Assembly: GCF_901827205.1 (NCBI RefSeq)
Contig: NZ_LR594675.1
Span: 2,046,001 to 2,110,000, forward strand
Source: Variovorax sp. PBS-H4
GTDB taxonomy: Bacteria > Pseudomonadota > Gammaproteobacteria > Burkholderiales > Burkholderiaceae_C
Direction of reading: 5' to 3'
DNA: 64,000 nt
Shown here one piece after another: positions 7,912 through 16,679 of the stretch. Each line of letters begins with the position of its first letter. The stretch's first letter is position 1. The position numbers and the translations under genes are program-made. A model generated the notes under the pieces. It saw only the letters and a program-made list of their open reading frames with translations. It was not told where the DNA came from and made no database searches.

Positions 7912-10611
7912 TTATCCAGCGAGCGCGCGGGTGACGACCTCGTGCGTGTCCTTGCTGAGATCGGGCTTGGCCGCCACGCGCATGATGGCTTCGCGTGCGG
8001 CGCTGCGGTAGGGCTCGGCCAGCTTGCTCCAGCGGTCGAGTGCGCGCGCAAGGCGTGCGGCAACTTGCGGGTTGATGGCGTCGAGCTCGATCACGCGATC
8101 GCTCCAGAACACGTAGCCGGCGGCATCGGGGCGGTGCAGCGCGCCGGGGTTGGCGTTGCAGTAGCTGAAGATCACGCTGCGCGCGCGGTTCGGGTTCTTG
8201 AGCGAGAAGTCGGGGTGCTTCATCAGCTGCTTGACCAACGGCAGGATGTCCCCGCCGCGATCGGGCGCGCCTGCCTGCAGCGAGAACCACTTGTCGATGA
8301 CCAGGGCCTCGTCCTTGAAGATGGCGTGGAATCGCGCCAGCGCCTGCGCCGCCAGCGCATGGCCCGAGGACACCAGCGCCTGCAGCGCGTTGAAGCGGTC
8401 CGTCATGTTGCCGGCATCCTTGAAGCGCTGCAGTGTCCTTCCGGGCCAGACCGTGTCGCCCGTGGCGCGCGCGGCCAGGCAGAGATAGGAGAGCGCAAGG
8501 CCGGCCAGCGCGCGGCGGCCGGAGGAGCGCGGGTCGGGGCTGTAGGCGCCGGTGTCGCGTTGCTCCTCGTAAGCGTGCTCCCAATCGGCGAAGAGGCCAG
8601 CGGCGAGCTGGGCGCGCATGGCCTCGCGCACGAGATGCACGCGCTGCGGATCGACGGTCTCCAGCTGCTCGGCGATATAGGTTTCAGAAGGCAGCGTGAG
8701 CACCAGCTCCTTGAAGGCGGCGTCGAGCCCCGGGTCGCGGAGCACGCTGCGCATGGCCTCCAGGCAGGCGTCGTCGAGCGGGCTTTCTATGGCACCGACG
8801 ACCGGCGCGTGGATTGCCTTGATTGCGGCGCGCAGCGCGAGGCGTTGAGCGGCCTCCCAGCGGTTGAAGGGATCGGCATCGTGGGCCATGAGAGCGAGCA
8901 GCTGGGCATCGCTGTACTCGTAGTCCAGGATCACCGGCGCGCTGAAGCCGCGGAGGATCGAAGGCACCGGCTCGGCGTCGACATGGATGAAAGTGAACTG
9001 CTCGCCGGCGCGCGTCAGCACCAGGGTTCGCGTGGGGGCGCCCGGGGCTTCCTCGCCGTCCAGCTGCAGCGGCAGCTCGCGCCCGTCCTGGTCCAAGAGG
9101 CCGATATTGACCGGGATCACGAAGGGTTCCTTGAAGGGCTGCCCCGGCGTGGGTGGGCAGCTCTGCACGAAGCTCAGGGTGTAGGTGCGCGCTGCGGCGT
9201 CGTACACGCCGTGAGCAGCCAGGCGTGGCGTGCCGGCCTGGCTGTACCAGCGCTTGAACTGCGGCAACAGGCGCGCGAGCTCCGAATCGGGGTTCGCATC
9301 GGCGATGGCCTGCGCAAAGTCGTCACAGGTCACGGCTTGGCCGTCGTGGCGCTCGAAGTACAGCGTCATGCCGCGCGCGAAGCCTTGCCGGCCCACCAAC
9401 GTCTGCATCATGCGCACCACCTCGGCACCCTTTTCGTAGATGGTGACGGTGTAGAAGTTGCTGATCTCGATGTAGCTATCCGGCCGCACGGGGTGCGCCA
9501 TCGGGCCCGCGTCCTCTGGGAACTGGGCGGTGCGCAGCACGCGCACGTCCTCGATGCGCTTGACGGCCCGCGCCGAGGCATCGGCGCACAGGTCCTGGCT
9601 GAACTCCTGGTCGCGAAAGACCGTGAGGCCCTCCTTGAGCGAGAGCTGGAACCAGTCGCGGCAGGTCACACGGTCGCCTGTCCAGTTGTGGAAGTACTCG
9701 TGGCCGACCACGCTCTCGATGTTGCCGTAGTCGGCGTCGGTCGCGGTAGCCTGGTTGGCCAGGACGTACTTCGTGTTGAAGATGTTCAGGCCCTTGTTCT
9801 CCATCGCGCCCATGTTGAAGTCACTGGTCGCGACGATCATGAAGCGATCGAGGTCCAGCGGCAGGCCGAAGCGAGCTTCGTCCCACATCACGGAGTTGAC
9901 CAGCGAGTTCATCGCATGCTCGGTCTTGTCGAGGTCGCCGGCGCGCACGTAGACCTGCAGCAGATGCTCCTTGCCGTTGCGGGCCCTGATGCGCTGCTCG
10001 CGCGCCACGAGCTTGCCGGCCACCAGCGCGAACAGATAGCTGGGCTTTCGGAATGGATCGACCCACTTGGCAAAATGCCGGCCCTCCGGAAGTTCGCCCT
10101 GCTCGACGAGGTTGCCGTTGGACAACAGCACCGGATAGGCAGCCTTGGCGGCGCGGATGGTCACCGTGTAGCTCGCCATCACGTCGGGGCGGTCGAGAAA
10201 GTAGGTGATGCGTCGGAAGCCTTCGGCCTCGCACTGGGTGAAGAAGGTGTTCTCGCTCACGAACAACCCCATGAGCTTGGTGTTCTTGGCAGGCGCGCAG
10301 GTGGTGAAGAGCTCGAGCTCGAACGCGTCGGGCAGGTTGTCGATCACCAGCTGGTCGGCCTCGATGCGGAAGGAGGCACCCTGGCCGTCCACCAGCACGC
10401 GTGCCAGGTTCAGTTCGTCGCCATCGAGGCGCAGGGGCTCGGGCGCGAGCTCCGGGTTTCGGCGCAGGCGCATGCGGTTGAGCACGCGGGTCTTGGCCGG
10501 GTCCAGATCGAAGGTCAGGTCGACCGTGTCGATCCAGTAGGCGGGAGCGCGGTAGTCCTCGCGGCGGATCGCAACGGGTTCGGCTTGGGCATCACGCATG
10601 AGCATCGACAT
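7912..10611 (-). CDS. pepN: Aminopeptidase N (M1 zinc metallopeptidase)
   Basis: Cytoplasmic broad-specificity aminopeptidase of 899 aa (E. coli PepN is about 870). The exopeptidase motif MGAMENKG and the zinc site HEYFHNW, with the downstream Glu of the HExxH-x18-E pattern, are intact. The C-terminal helical domain (DUF3458-type) runs to the end. I chose ATG 10611 (MSMLMRDAQAEP) because GGAG lies seven bases before it. ATGs at 10605 and 10599 follow in frame. It lies downstream of prfB with a 22-base gap. Confidence 0.96.
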   Translation of the reverse strand: MSMLMRDAQAEPVAIRREDYRAPAYWIDTVDLTFDLDPAKTRVLNRMRLRRNPELAPEPLRLDGDELNLARVLVDGQGASFRIEADQLVIDNLPDAFELELFTTCAPAKNTKLMGLFVSENTFFTQCEAEGFRRITYFLDRPDVMASYTVTIRAAKAAYPVLLSNGNLVEQGELPEGRHFAKWVDPFRKPSYLFALVAGKLVAREQRIRARNGKEHLLQVYVRAGDLDKTEHAMNSLVNSVMWDEARFGLPLDLDRFMIVATSDFNMGAMENKGLNIFNTKYVLANQATATDADYGNIESVVGHEYFHNWTGDRVTCRDWFQLSLKEGLTVFRDQEFSQDLCADASARAVKRIEDVRVLRTAQFPEDAGPMAHPVRPDSYIEISNFYTVTIYEKGAEVVRMMQTLVGRQGFARGMTLYFERHDGQAVTCDDFAQAIADANPDSELARLLPQFKRWYSQAGTPRLAAHGVYDAAARTYTLSFVQSCPPTPGQPFKEPFVIPVNIGLLDQDGRELPLQLDGEEAPGAPTRTLVLTRAGEQFTFIHVDAEPVPSILRGFSAPVILDYEYSDAQLLALMAHDADPFNRWEAAQRLALRAAIKAIHAPVVGAIESPLDDACLEAMRSVLRDPGLDAAFKELVLTLPSETYIAEQLETVDPQRVHLVREAMRAQLAAGLFADWEHAYEEQRDTGAYSPDPRSSGRRALAGLALSYLCLAARATGDTVWPGRTLQRFKDAGNMTDRFNALQALVSSGHALAAQALARFHAIFKDEALVIDKWFSLQAGAPDRGGDILPLVKQLMKHPDFSLKNPNRARSVIFSYCNANPGALHRPDAAGYVFWSDRVIELDAINPQVAARLARALDRWSKLAEPYRSAAREAIMRVAAKPDLSKDTHEVVTRALAG

Positions 10612-10633
10612 CGAGTGTCTCCAGGAAATTTTT

Positions 10634-11738
10634 TTATACGCCTTGCTTGAGCGAGGCTTCGATGAAGGCATCGAGGTCGCCGTCCAGCACCTTCTGGGTG
10701 GCCGAGATCTCGACATTGGTGCGCAGGTCCTTGATGCGGCTGTTGTCCAGCACGTAGCTGCGGATCTGGTGGCCCCAGCCGACGTCGGTCTTGCTGTCCT
10801 CCAGTTTCTGCTGCTCTTCCTGGCGCTTGCGCATCTCGTGGTCGTACAGGCGCGAGCGCAGGCGTTTCCAGGCGACGTCGCGGTTGCTGTGCTGGCTGCG
10901 TCCGTCCTGGCACTGCACCACGATGCCGGTCGGGATGTGCGTGAGTCGCACCGCCGAGTCGGTCTTGTTGATGTGCTGGCCGCCGGCGCCGCTGGCGCGG
11001 TAGGTATCCACCCGCACATCCGAGGGATTGATCTCGATCTCGATCGAATCGTCGATCTCCGGGTAGACGAAGATGCTGGCAAAGCTGGTGTGGCGCCCGC
11101 CCGAGGAATCGAAGGGCGACTTGCGCACCAGGCGGTGCACGCCGGTCTCGGTGCGCAGCAGCCCGAAGGCGTACTCGCCCTCGACCTTGATGGTGGCTCC
11201 CTTGATCCCCGCGGTGTCGCCGGGGGTCTCGTCCTCGATCTGGGTCTTGAAGCCCTTGCGCTCGGCGTACTTCAGGTACTGGCGCAGCAGCATGCTGGCC
11301 CAGTCGCAGGCCTCGGTACCGCCGGCACCGGCCTGGATGTCGATGAAGGCGTTCAGCGGGTCGGCCGGGTTGTTGAACATCCGGCGGAACTCGAGCTGCT
11401 TGATGTCTTCTTCGAGCTTGGCGGCGTCATCGGCGATGGCCTGCAGGCCATCCATGTCGCCTTCTTCCTTCGACATTTCGTAGAGCTCGGTGTTGTCCGA
11501 AAGGCCGCTGGTGAGCCGATCGAGCGTGACGACCACGTCGTCGAGCGCCTTCTTTTCACGGCCCAGCTCCTGGGCTTTCTTGGGGTCGTTCCAGACGGTG
11601 GGATCTTCGAGCGATGCGTTGACAGTCCTCAGACGTTCGGCTTTGGCATCGTAGTCAAAGATACCTCCGTAGGTCGGCCGTCCTGGCGCTCAGGTCTGCG
11701 AGGGTGGCGCCGATTTGGTTGATTTGCTCTGCATCCAT
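10634..11738 (-). CDS. prfB: Peptide chain release factor 2, made by programmed +1 frameshift
   Basis: RF2 recognises UGA and UAA stop codons and triggers peptide release. The gene is in two frames. Codons 1-27 (MDAEQINQIG ... LRRYL) run from 11738 to an in-frame TGA at 11657-11655. Shifting +1 at CTT-TGA-C gives GAC and continues as DYDAKAERLR to 10634, about 367 aa in total, against 365 in E. coli. The tripeptide anticodon motif SPF (RKSPFDSSGG) and the catalytic GGQ (GAGGQHINKTDS) are present. The 5' portion has an AGGA ribosome site. Low RF2 raises frameshifting, which is the known autoregulation of this gene. Confidence 0.97.
11653..11673 (-). promoter_or_regulatory. RF2 recoding site (SD-like CGGAGG, CTT-TGA-C)
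   Basis: Read leftward the site is CGGAGG-TAT-CTT-TGA-C. The internal Shine-Dalgarno-like AGG lies three bases before the slippery CTT, as in E. coli prfB. The TGA at 11657-11655 is the zero-frame stop. Confidence 0.95.
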
Positions 11739-11787
11739 GGGAAATCCTGACGGTGTTCGGGGTAAACGGGGGATTTTCTCACGGCCG

Positions 11788-12714
11788 TCAAGGCCCTTCG
11801 TCCGCCATGAATGACTCGATGAGTGTCGCGACTCTGGCTGGCTGGTCGTGGTGCAGCATGTGGCCCGCGTCTTCGACCCGTTCCATGCGCACATTGCGCA
11901 CCGATTCCAGGCGCTCCTGGAAGTCGGCCAGGGTGTAGCGGCCCTTCCACCAGTGGCCCAGGCTGTCGTCGGAAGCCGCCACGGCCAGGACCGGCGCCTG
12001 GATGGCGGCGTAGAGCGCCAGCGCCTCGTCGACGCGGAACAGATTGGCGTTGATGATCTTGTGCGCCGGGTCGCCCAGGATCTCCCAGCGGTCGCCCGCC
12101 TCGGCCTGTGGGCGGGCCACGGACCACTGCGCGGCGAGCCAGTCGGCCTTGTCCTGCGACAGGCGCGGGTTGGTCTTCATCAGCCGCCGCGCCACTCCGT
12201 CGGGGCCGGTGTAGCTGGCGAGCGCCATCTCCCCGCGGTGCAGGCGCTTGAGCTGGTCGATCCACTTGCCGTAGCGGCCGGGCGCCTCGGCCGGCTCCAG
12301 GGGTGGCATGCCGAAGCCCTCGAGGTTGACCAGCCGGCGCACCCGCTGTGGCCGAACGCCGCCGTACTGCATCGCGATATTGCCGCCCATGCTGTGGCCG
12401 ACCACGTCGACGGGCGTGTCGCCCGCGTAGTGGTCGAGCAGCCAGTCCAGGTCGGCAAGGTAGTCGGGCATCCAGTAGTTGTCCACGGCGCCACCTTCGG
12501 TGAGGCCGAAGCCGCGCCAGTCCGGGGCTATCACGTGGCGCTCCTCGGCCAACGCATCTACCACGAACTGCCAGGAGGCGGCCACGTCCATCCAGCCGTG
12601 CAGCAGGACCAGGGGAGGACGCGCCGGCGAAGGCGCACCCCAGATACGGACGTGGTAGCGCAGGTTGCGGACGGGGACGAACTCGCTACGGGAAGGTCGG
12701 AGGACTTGGTACAT
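11788..12714 (-). CDS. Alpha/beta-fold hydrolase
   Basis: Serine hydrolase of 308 aa. Oxyanion-hole region LVLLHGWMDVAASW, nucleophile elbow GHSMGGN and the C-terminal histidine in EDAGHMLHHDQP are all visible. An aspartate in LAVAASDDSLG could complete the triad. The chosen ATG (12714, MYQVLRPSRSEF) avoids a 25-residue low-information extension. Substrate is not predictable. It resembles haloalkane/epoxide-hydrolase-like esterases of proteobacteria. It lies between prfB and a divergently transcribed aldo/keto reductase. Confidence 0.87.
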   Translation of the reverse strand: MYQVLRPSRSEFVPVRNLRYHVRIWGAPSPARPPLVLLHGWMDVAASWQFVVDALAEERHVIAPDWRGFGLTEGGAVDNYWMPDYLADLDWLLDHYAGDTPVDVVGHSMGGNIAMQYGGVRPQRVRRLVNLEGFGMPPLEPAEAPGRYGKWIDQLKRLHRGEMALASYTGPDGVARRLMKTNPRLSQDKADWLAAQWSVARPQAEAGDRWEILGDPAHKIINANLFRVDEALALYAAIQAPVLAVAASDDSLGHWWKGRYTLADFQERLESVRNVRMERVEDAGHMLHHDQPARVATLIESFMADEGP

Positions 12715-12806
12715 GGCCGATCGATGATACGGACCAGGCGCGGGCGCCGCAGTCCAGCAGCGGACAGCGGAAGCGGACCGGCGCGGCACCCGGTAGCATT
12801 CATCGC

Positions 12807-13868
12807 ATGCAAAAAATCCAACTCGGGCAGAGCGACCTGCGCGTCACGCCGATCTGTCTTGGCACCATGACCTTCGGCGAGCAAGTGGACGAGCCCACCG
12901 CCCACGCCATCCTCGCCCGCTCGCTCGAACGCGGCGTCGACTTCATCGACACGGCCGAGATGTATGCCGTGCCCACCCGCGCCGAGACCTTCGGCGCGAC
13001 CGAGACCATCATCGGGCGCTGGTTTGCCGGCAATCCGGGCGTGCGTGACAGGATCGTCCTCGCCACCAAGGTGGCCGGTCCTTCGCGCGGCATGCCGTGG
13101 GTGCGCGAGGGCAGCGGCATGACGGCGGCCGACATCGTCGCCTCCTGCGAAGGCAGCCTCCGCCGCCTGAAGACGGACGTCATCGATCTCTACCAGATCC
13201 ACTGGCCCGAGCGCCATGTGCCGGCCTTCGGCAACATGTACTACGACCCGGCGCGGGAAACGTCGCGCACCTCCATCCCCGAGCAGCTCGAGGCGCTGGC
13301 TGGCCTGGTCAAGGCGGGAAAGGTGCGCGCGATCGGCTTGTCGAACGAGACGCCCTATGGCGTGCACGAGTTCGTGCGCGTCGCCGAGCAGCACGGCCTG
13401 CCGCGCGTGGCCACCGTGCAAAACGTTTACAACCTGCTGAACCGCTCGGTCGAGAACGGCCTGGACGAGACCCTGCACCGGCTCGGTGTCTCGCTGCTGG
13501 CCTATTCGCCGCTCGGCGCCGGCTTGCTGACAGGCAAGTACGATGAGAGCGGCACCACAGGGGCTCGTGCGCCGCAGGGTGCCCGCATCGCGCGCTACGA
13601 GTCTGTTCGCAAGCAGCGCTGGGGCCGTCCCGAGTCGCTCGAGGCGGCGCGCCGCTACAACGCTTTGGCTCGCGGGATCGGCATGACACCCACGCAGTTG
13701 GCGCTGGCCTTCTGCCACAGCAAATGGCAGGTGGCGAGCACCATCATCGGCGTGACCTCGCTGGACCAGCTCGACGAAAACCTCGATGCCTGCGACAAGC
13801 GGCTGCCGCCCGAGGTGCTGGCGGAGGTAGACAAGCTGCGATGGGAGATGCGCGACCCGGCGATCTGA
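12807..13868 (+). CDS. Aldo/keto reductase (Tas-like)
   Basis: NADPH-dependent oxidoreductase of 353 aa with a TIM-barrel fold. Visible are GTMTFGEQV, the catalytic Asp/Tyr region DFIDTAEMYAVPT, the catalytic Lys in LATKVAGPS, the His in DLYQIHWPER and the C-terminal nucleotide-binding stretch STIIGVTSLDQLDEN. The length and the inserted PERHVPAFGN loop resemble Tas (YgdS) of E. coli. Physiological substrate unknown. Confidence 0.88.
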   Translation: MQKIQLGQSDLRVTPICLGTMTFGEQVDEPTAHAILARSLERGVDFIDTAEMYAVPTRAETFGATETIIGRWFAGNPGVRDRIVLATKVAGPSRGMPWVREGSGMTAADIVASCEGSLRRLKTDVIDLYQIHWPERHVPAFGNMYYDPARETSRTSIPEQLEALAGLVKAGKVRAIGLSNETPYGVHEFVRVAEQHGLPRVATVQNVYNLLNRSVENGLDETLHRLGVSLLAYSPLGAGLLTGKYDESGTTGARAPQGARIARYESVRKQRWGRPESLEAARRYNALARGIGMTPTQLALAFCHSKWQVASTIIGVTSLDQLDENLDACDKRLPPEVLAEVDKLRWEMRDPAI

Positions 13869-13946
13869 GCACGGGCCGAAGCCGCCTGAGCCGAACGGCC
13901 GCTCAAGAGGCGAACAGCACCGCATCCGACGGCGAAGGTACTTTCA

Positions 13947-14438
13947 GTGAGCAAGAAATCCCACGTCAGCGAAACCCCCGCCACCCAACTGCTGCGGGCG
14001 AACGGCATCGACTTCACCGAGCATCCCTACGAATACCTGGAGCACGGCGGCGCCCAGCACAGCGCCGAGGTGCTGGGCCTGGACCCCTTCACGGTGATCA
14101 AGACGCTGGTGATGCAAGACCAGGACGCCAAGCCATTGATCGTGCTGATGCACGGCAACCGCACGGTTTCGACCAAGAACCTGGCGCGGCAGATCGGCGC
14201 CAAGTCGGTGGAGCCCTGCAAGCCCGAGGTTGCCAACCGGCACAGCGGCTACCTGGTGGGCGGCACCTCGCCTTTCGCGACGCGGCGGGAGATGCCTGTC
14301 TACATCGAGTCGACGATCCTCGAGCTGCCGAGGATCGTCATCAACGGCGGCCGGCGCGGCTACCTGGTGGGCATCGACCCGCAGGTCTGCGTCCGGTTGC
14401 TGGGCGCAAAGGCGGTGCAGTGCGCGCTGGCAGAATAG
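13947..14438 (+). CDS. ybaK: Cys-tRNA(Pro)/Cys-tRNA(Cys) deacylase (YbaK/EbsC family)
   Basis: Trans-acting editing enzyme of 163 aa that hydrolyses mischarged Cys-tRNA(Pro). It starts with GTG at 13947 (MSKKSHVSETPATQLL). Family features are TEHPYEY, the lysine region VIKTLVMQ, and VGGTSPFATRREMPVYIE, followed by the INGGRRGYLVGI region. It lies 50 bases before plsY on the same strand. Confidence 0.9.
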   Translation: MSKKSHVSETPATQLLRANGIDFTEHPYEYLEHGGAQHSAEVLGLDPFTVIKTLVMQDQDAKPLIVLMHGNRTVSTKNLARQIGAKSVEPCKPEVANRHSGYLVGGTSPFATRREMPVYIESTILELPRIVINGGRRGYLVGIDPQVCVRLLGAKAVQCALAE

Positions 14439-14487
14439 CCGGCCGGCCGGGGCGGCACATCGCCCTCTCGAACCGTCTGGAGACACC

Positions 14488-15129
14488 GTGAGTTCCTACC
14501 TGCCTTCGTTGATCGCGATCGTCCTGTCCTACCTGCTGGGCTCGCTGTCCTTTGCGGTCATCGTCAGCAAGGCGCTGGGCATGGCCGACCCCCGGAGCTA
14601 CGGCAGCAAGAACCCTGGTGCGACCAATGTGCTGCGCTCCGGGAACAAGGGCGCGGCGCTGGCGACACTGCTGCTGGACGCCGTCAAGGGCTGGCTGCCC
14701 GTTTTCCTGATCCATCGCTTGGGCGAGCCCTACGGCATGGGGCAGGGGACCGCGGCGGTGGCGGGGCTGGCGGCCTTTCTCGGGCACCTGTACCCGGTGT
14801 TCTTCGGCTTTCAGGGAGGCAAGGGCGTCGCGACGGCGGCCGGAGCGCTGCTGGGCATCGAGTGGCTGCTGGGGCTGGCCACCGGGACGACCTGGCTGAT
14901 CATCGCCGTCTTCTTCCGCTATTCCTCGCTGGCCTCGATCGTGGCGGCCTTCTTTGCGCCTGCCTATTACCTGATCGGCGGTGGCATCGCCTGGCCGCTC
15001 TCGCGCGAGGTGCTGCTCGCGCTGATCGCGATCAGCCTGCTGCTGATCTGGCGGCACCGGGAAAACATTCGACGCCTCGCCGCGGGCACGGAATCCCGGC
15101 TGGGCTCCAGGGCCAGAACACAGGAGTGA
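14488..15129 (+). CDS. plsY: Glycerol-3-phosphate acyltransferase PlsY
   Basis: Inner-membrane enzyme transferring acyl groups from acyl-phosphate to glycerol 3-phosphate, the first step of phospholipid synthesis. The 213-residue product has several hydrophobic segments. The three PlsY motifs are visible: GSLSFAVIVSK, KNPGATNVLRSGNKG and GFQGGKGVATA. Start is the GTG at 14488 (SSYLPSLIAIV follows), preceded by GGAG at a six-base spacing. Confidence 0.95.
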   Translation: MSSYLPSLIAIVLSYLLGSLSFAVIVSKALGMADPRSYGSKNPGATNVLRSGNKGAALATLLLDAVKGWLPVFLIHRLGEPYGMGQGTAAVAGLAAFLGHLYPVFFGFQGGKGVATAAGALLGIEWLLGLATGTTWLIIAVFFRYSSLASIVAAFFAPAYYLIGGGIAWPLSREVLLALIAISLLLIWRHRENIRRLAAGTESRLGSRARTQE

Positions 15130-15137
15130 TTTCGAGC

Positions 15138-15491
15138 ATGGCAAGCATTCAGCGCTTTCACGTCGGGCCGCGGCTGTCCGAGACCGCCGTCCACAACGGC
15201 ACGATCTACCTTGCGGGCCAGGTGCCCGACGACACCGCGCAGGACATCCGCGGACAGACCGCACAGGTGCTGGCAATGGTGGACCGCCTGCTGGCGGAGG
15301 CCGGCAGCGACAAGTCACGCATCCTGATGACGCAGATCTTCCTCGCGGACATTGGCGACATCACGGCAATGAACGAGGTATGGGACGCGTGGATTCCCGC
15401 CGGCAACACGCCGCCGCGCGCCACCGTGCAGGCGGCGATGGCCAATGCGGCCTACAAGATCGAGATCGTCGTCACCGCCGCCGCGGCGTAG
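15138..15491 (+). CDS. RidA family protein (YjgF/YER057c/UK114)
   Basis: Small 117-residue enamine/imine deaminase-family protein. It shows TIYLAGQVPDDTAQDIRGQT, a central RILMTQIFLADI and PPRATVQAAMANAAYKIEI, where the arginine normally holds the substrate carboxylate. The ATG at 15138 follows the plsY stop by eight bases, so it is probably co-transcribed. Canonical RidA removes 2-aminoacrylate. This subgroup (with DDTAQDIRGQT) may be specialised. Confidence 0.88.
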   Translation: MASIQRFHVGPRLSETAVHNGTIYLAGQVPDDTAQDIRGQTAQVLAMVDRLLAEAGSDKSRILMTQIFLADIGDITAMNEVWDAWIPAGNTPPRATVQAAMANAAYKIEIVVTAAAA

Positions 15492-15500
15492 CTTCGAAGC

Positions 15501-16145
15501 TCAGAATCGCTTCTCGAGGACCATCTGGTCCGAGTCGCGCCGCATCGAGAAGCGGCTGATGAAGCTGTTGCCAAGCAGCACGTAGGGCATGGGCTGCTGC
15601 GACACGATCGCTTCCACGTCGTAGACCTCGACGTCGCCGACCCGCACCGAACTCAGGCGCACCATGTACCCCTGCGCGGTGCCGTTCGCGGTGTTCATGC
15701 GCACCGGCCGCCCCTTGCTGAAATCGAGCCCGATGCGCTGCGCGTCCGCCGCCGAGAGGGCGACGGTCGTGGCGCCGGTATCGAGCATGAAATTGACGCT
15801 GCGCCCGTTGATTGCGCCCTGTGTCATGAAGTGCCCGCCACTCGAAGCCGGCAGCACGATGCGCGTGCCACCGCCACCTCCCAAGACGCCGCCGCCGATG
15901 CTGACCGGCTGGTCCATGCGCAGCGCCACGCGCTTGCCGCCGGCCTCCACCACGGCCTGCTCGGGCGTCATCGACAGCAGCTTCACGCCCTGGAAGGTCT
16001 CGCCCACGGCCACGGTCTTGGGCGCGCTGCCGTCGACCATCAGAATGGCACGGCTGCCGATGGTGCCGGTGAGCGTCACGGATTGGGCGCACGCGAAGCC
16101 ACATGCCGCTGCCAGCAGCATCGGAATGAGGAGAGCCTTCATCAA
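15501..16145 (-). CDS. Retropepsin-like aspartic protease, secreted (TIGR02281-like)
   Basis: 214 aa with an N-terminal signal peptide (MMKALLIPMLLAAACGFACA). The single aspartic protease motif is LDTGATTVALSAADAQ with Asp122. A glycine-rich linker (GGGVLGGGGG) separates an N-terminal beta region from the protease domain, and YVLLGNSFISRF is the C-terminal family motif. It should act as a dimer in the periplasm. Role unknown. It is adjacent to yajQ, four bases downstream. Confidence 0.82.
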   Translation of the reverse strand: MMKALLIPMLLAAACGFACAQSVTLTGTIGSRAILMVDGSAPKTVAVGETFQGVKLLSMTPEQAVVEAGGKRVALRMDQPVSIGGGVLGGGGGTRIVLPASSGGHFMTQGAINGRSVNFMLDTGATTVALSAADAQRIGLDFSKGRPVRMNTANGTAQGYMVRLSSVRVGDVEVYDVEAIVSQQPMPYVLLGNSFISRFSMRRDSDQMVLEKRF

Positions 16146-16149
16146 GGGC

Positions 16150-16635
16150 TCAATCGCGGAAGTTGTTGAAGGAAAGCGGCATATCGGGCACGTCCTTCTT
16201 GATCAGCGCCATCGCGGCCTGCAAGTCGTCGCGCTTGGCGCCAGTCACCCTTACTGCGTCGCCCTGGATCGCGGCCTGCACCTTCAGCTTGCTGTCCTTG
16301 ATCAGGCGTTGGATCTTCTTGGCGGTCTCGCTCTGGATGCCGTTCTTGACCTTGATCACCTGCTTGACCTTGTCGCCGCCGATCTTCTGGACATCGCCCT
16401 TGTCGAGGAAGCGTACGTCCACGCTGCGCTTCGTGAGCTTGTTGCGCAGGATGTCTTCCACCTGCACGAGCTGGAATTCGGCATCCCCGACGAGCGTGAT
16501 TTCCTTGTCCTTGAGCTCGACCGAGGCCGCGGTTCCCTTGAAGTCGAATCGCGTGCCGATCTCCTTGGCCGTGTTCTCGACGGCATTCTTGACCTCGGGC
16601 AGGTTGGGTTCGCAGACGGTATCGAAAGACGGCAT
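16150..16635 (-). CDS. yajQ: YajQ family cyclic-di-GMP/nucleotide-binding protein
   Basis: 161 aa with the complete YajQ pattern: MPSFDTVCEPNLPEVKNAV, TRFDFKGTAASVEL, VRFLDKGDVQKIGGDKVKQV and the C-terminal VRVTGAKRDDLQAAMALI. Xanthomonas and Pseudomonas homologues bind cyclic-di-GMP and modulate a LysR regulator. Here only the family is supported. Divergent from murB. Confidence 0.95.
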   Translation of the reverse strand: MPSFDTVCEPNLPEVKNAVENTAKEIGTRFDFKGTAASVELKDKEITLVGDAEFQLVQVEDILRNKLTKRSVDVRFLDKGDVQKIGGDKVKQVIKVKNGIQSETAKKIQRLIKDSKLKVQAAIQGDAVRVTGAKRDDLQAAMALIKKDVPDMPLSFNNFRD

Positions 16636-16679
16636 GGACTCTCCTCTGAATCACACGGTGTGAATGCGACAATTCTCCC

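Noticed and set aside
7942..10650. Long rightward open frame of about 900 codons opposite pepN
   Set aside because: It is the antisense shadow of pepN, with Arg/His/Val-rich composition and no motifs. Such shadows are expected at this GC content.
11655..11894. Short prfB N-terminal ORF as an independent small gene
   Set aside because: It is the zero-frame part of RF2 ending at the programmed TGA.
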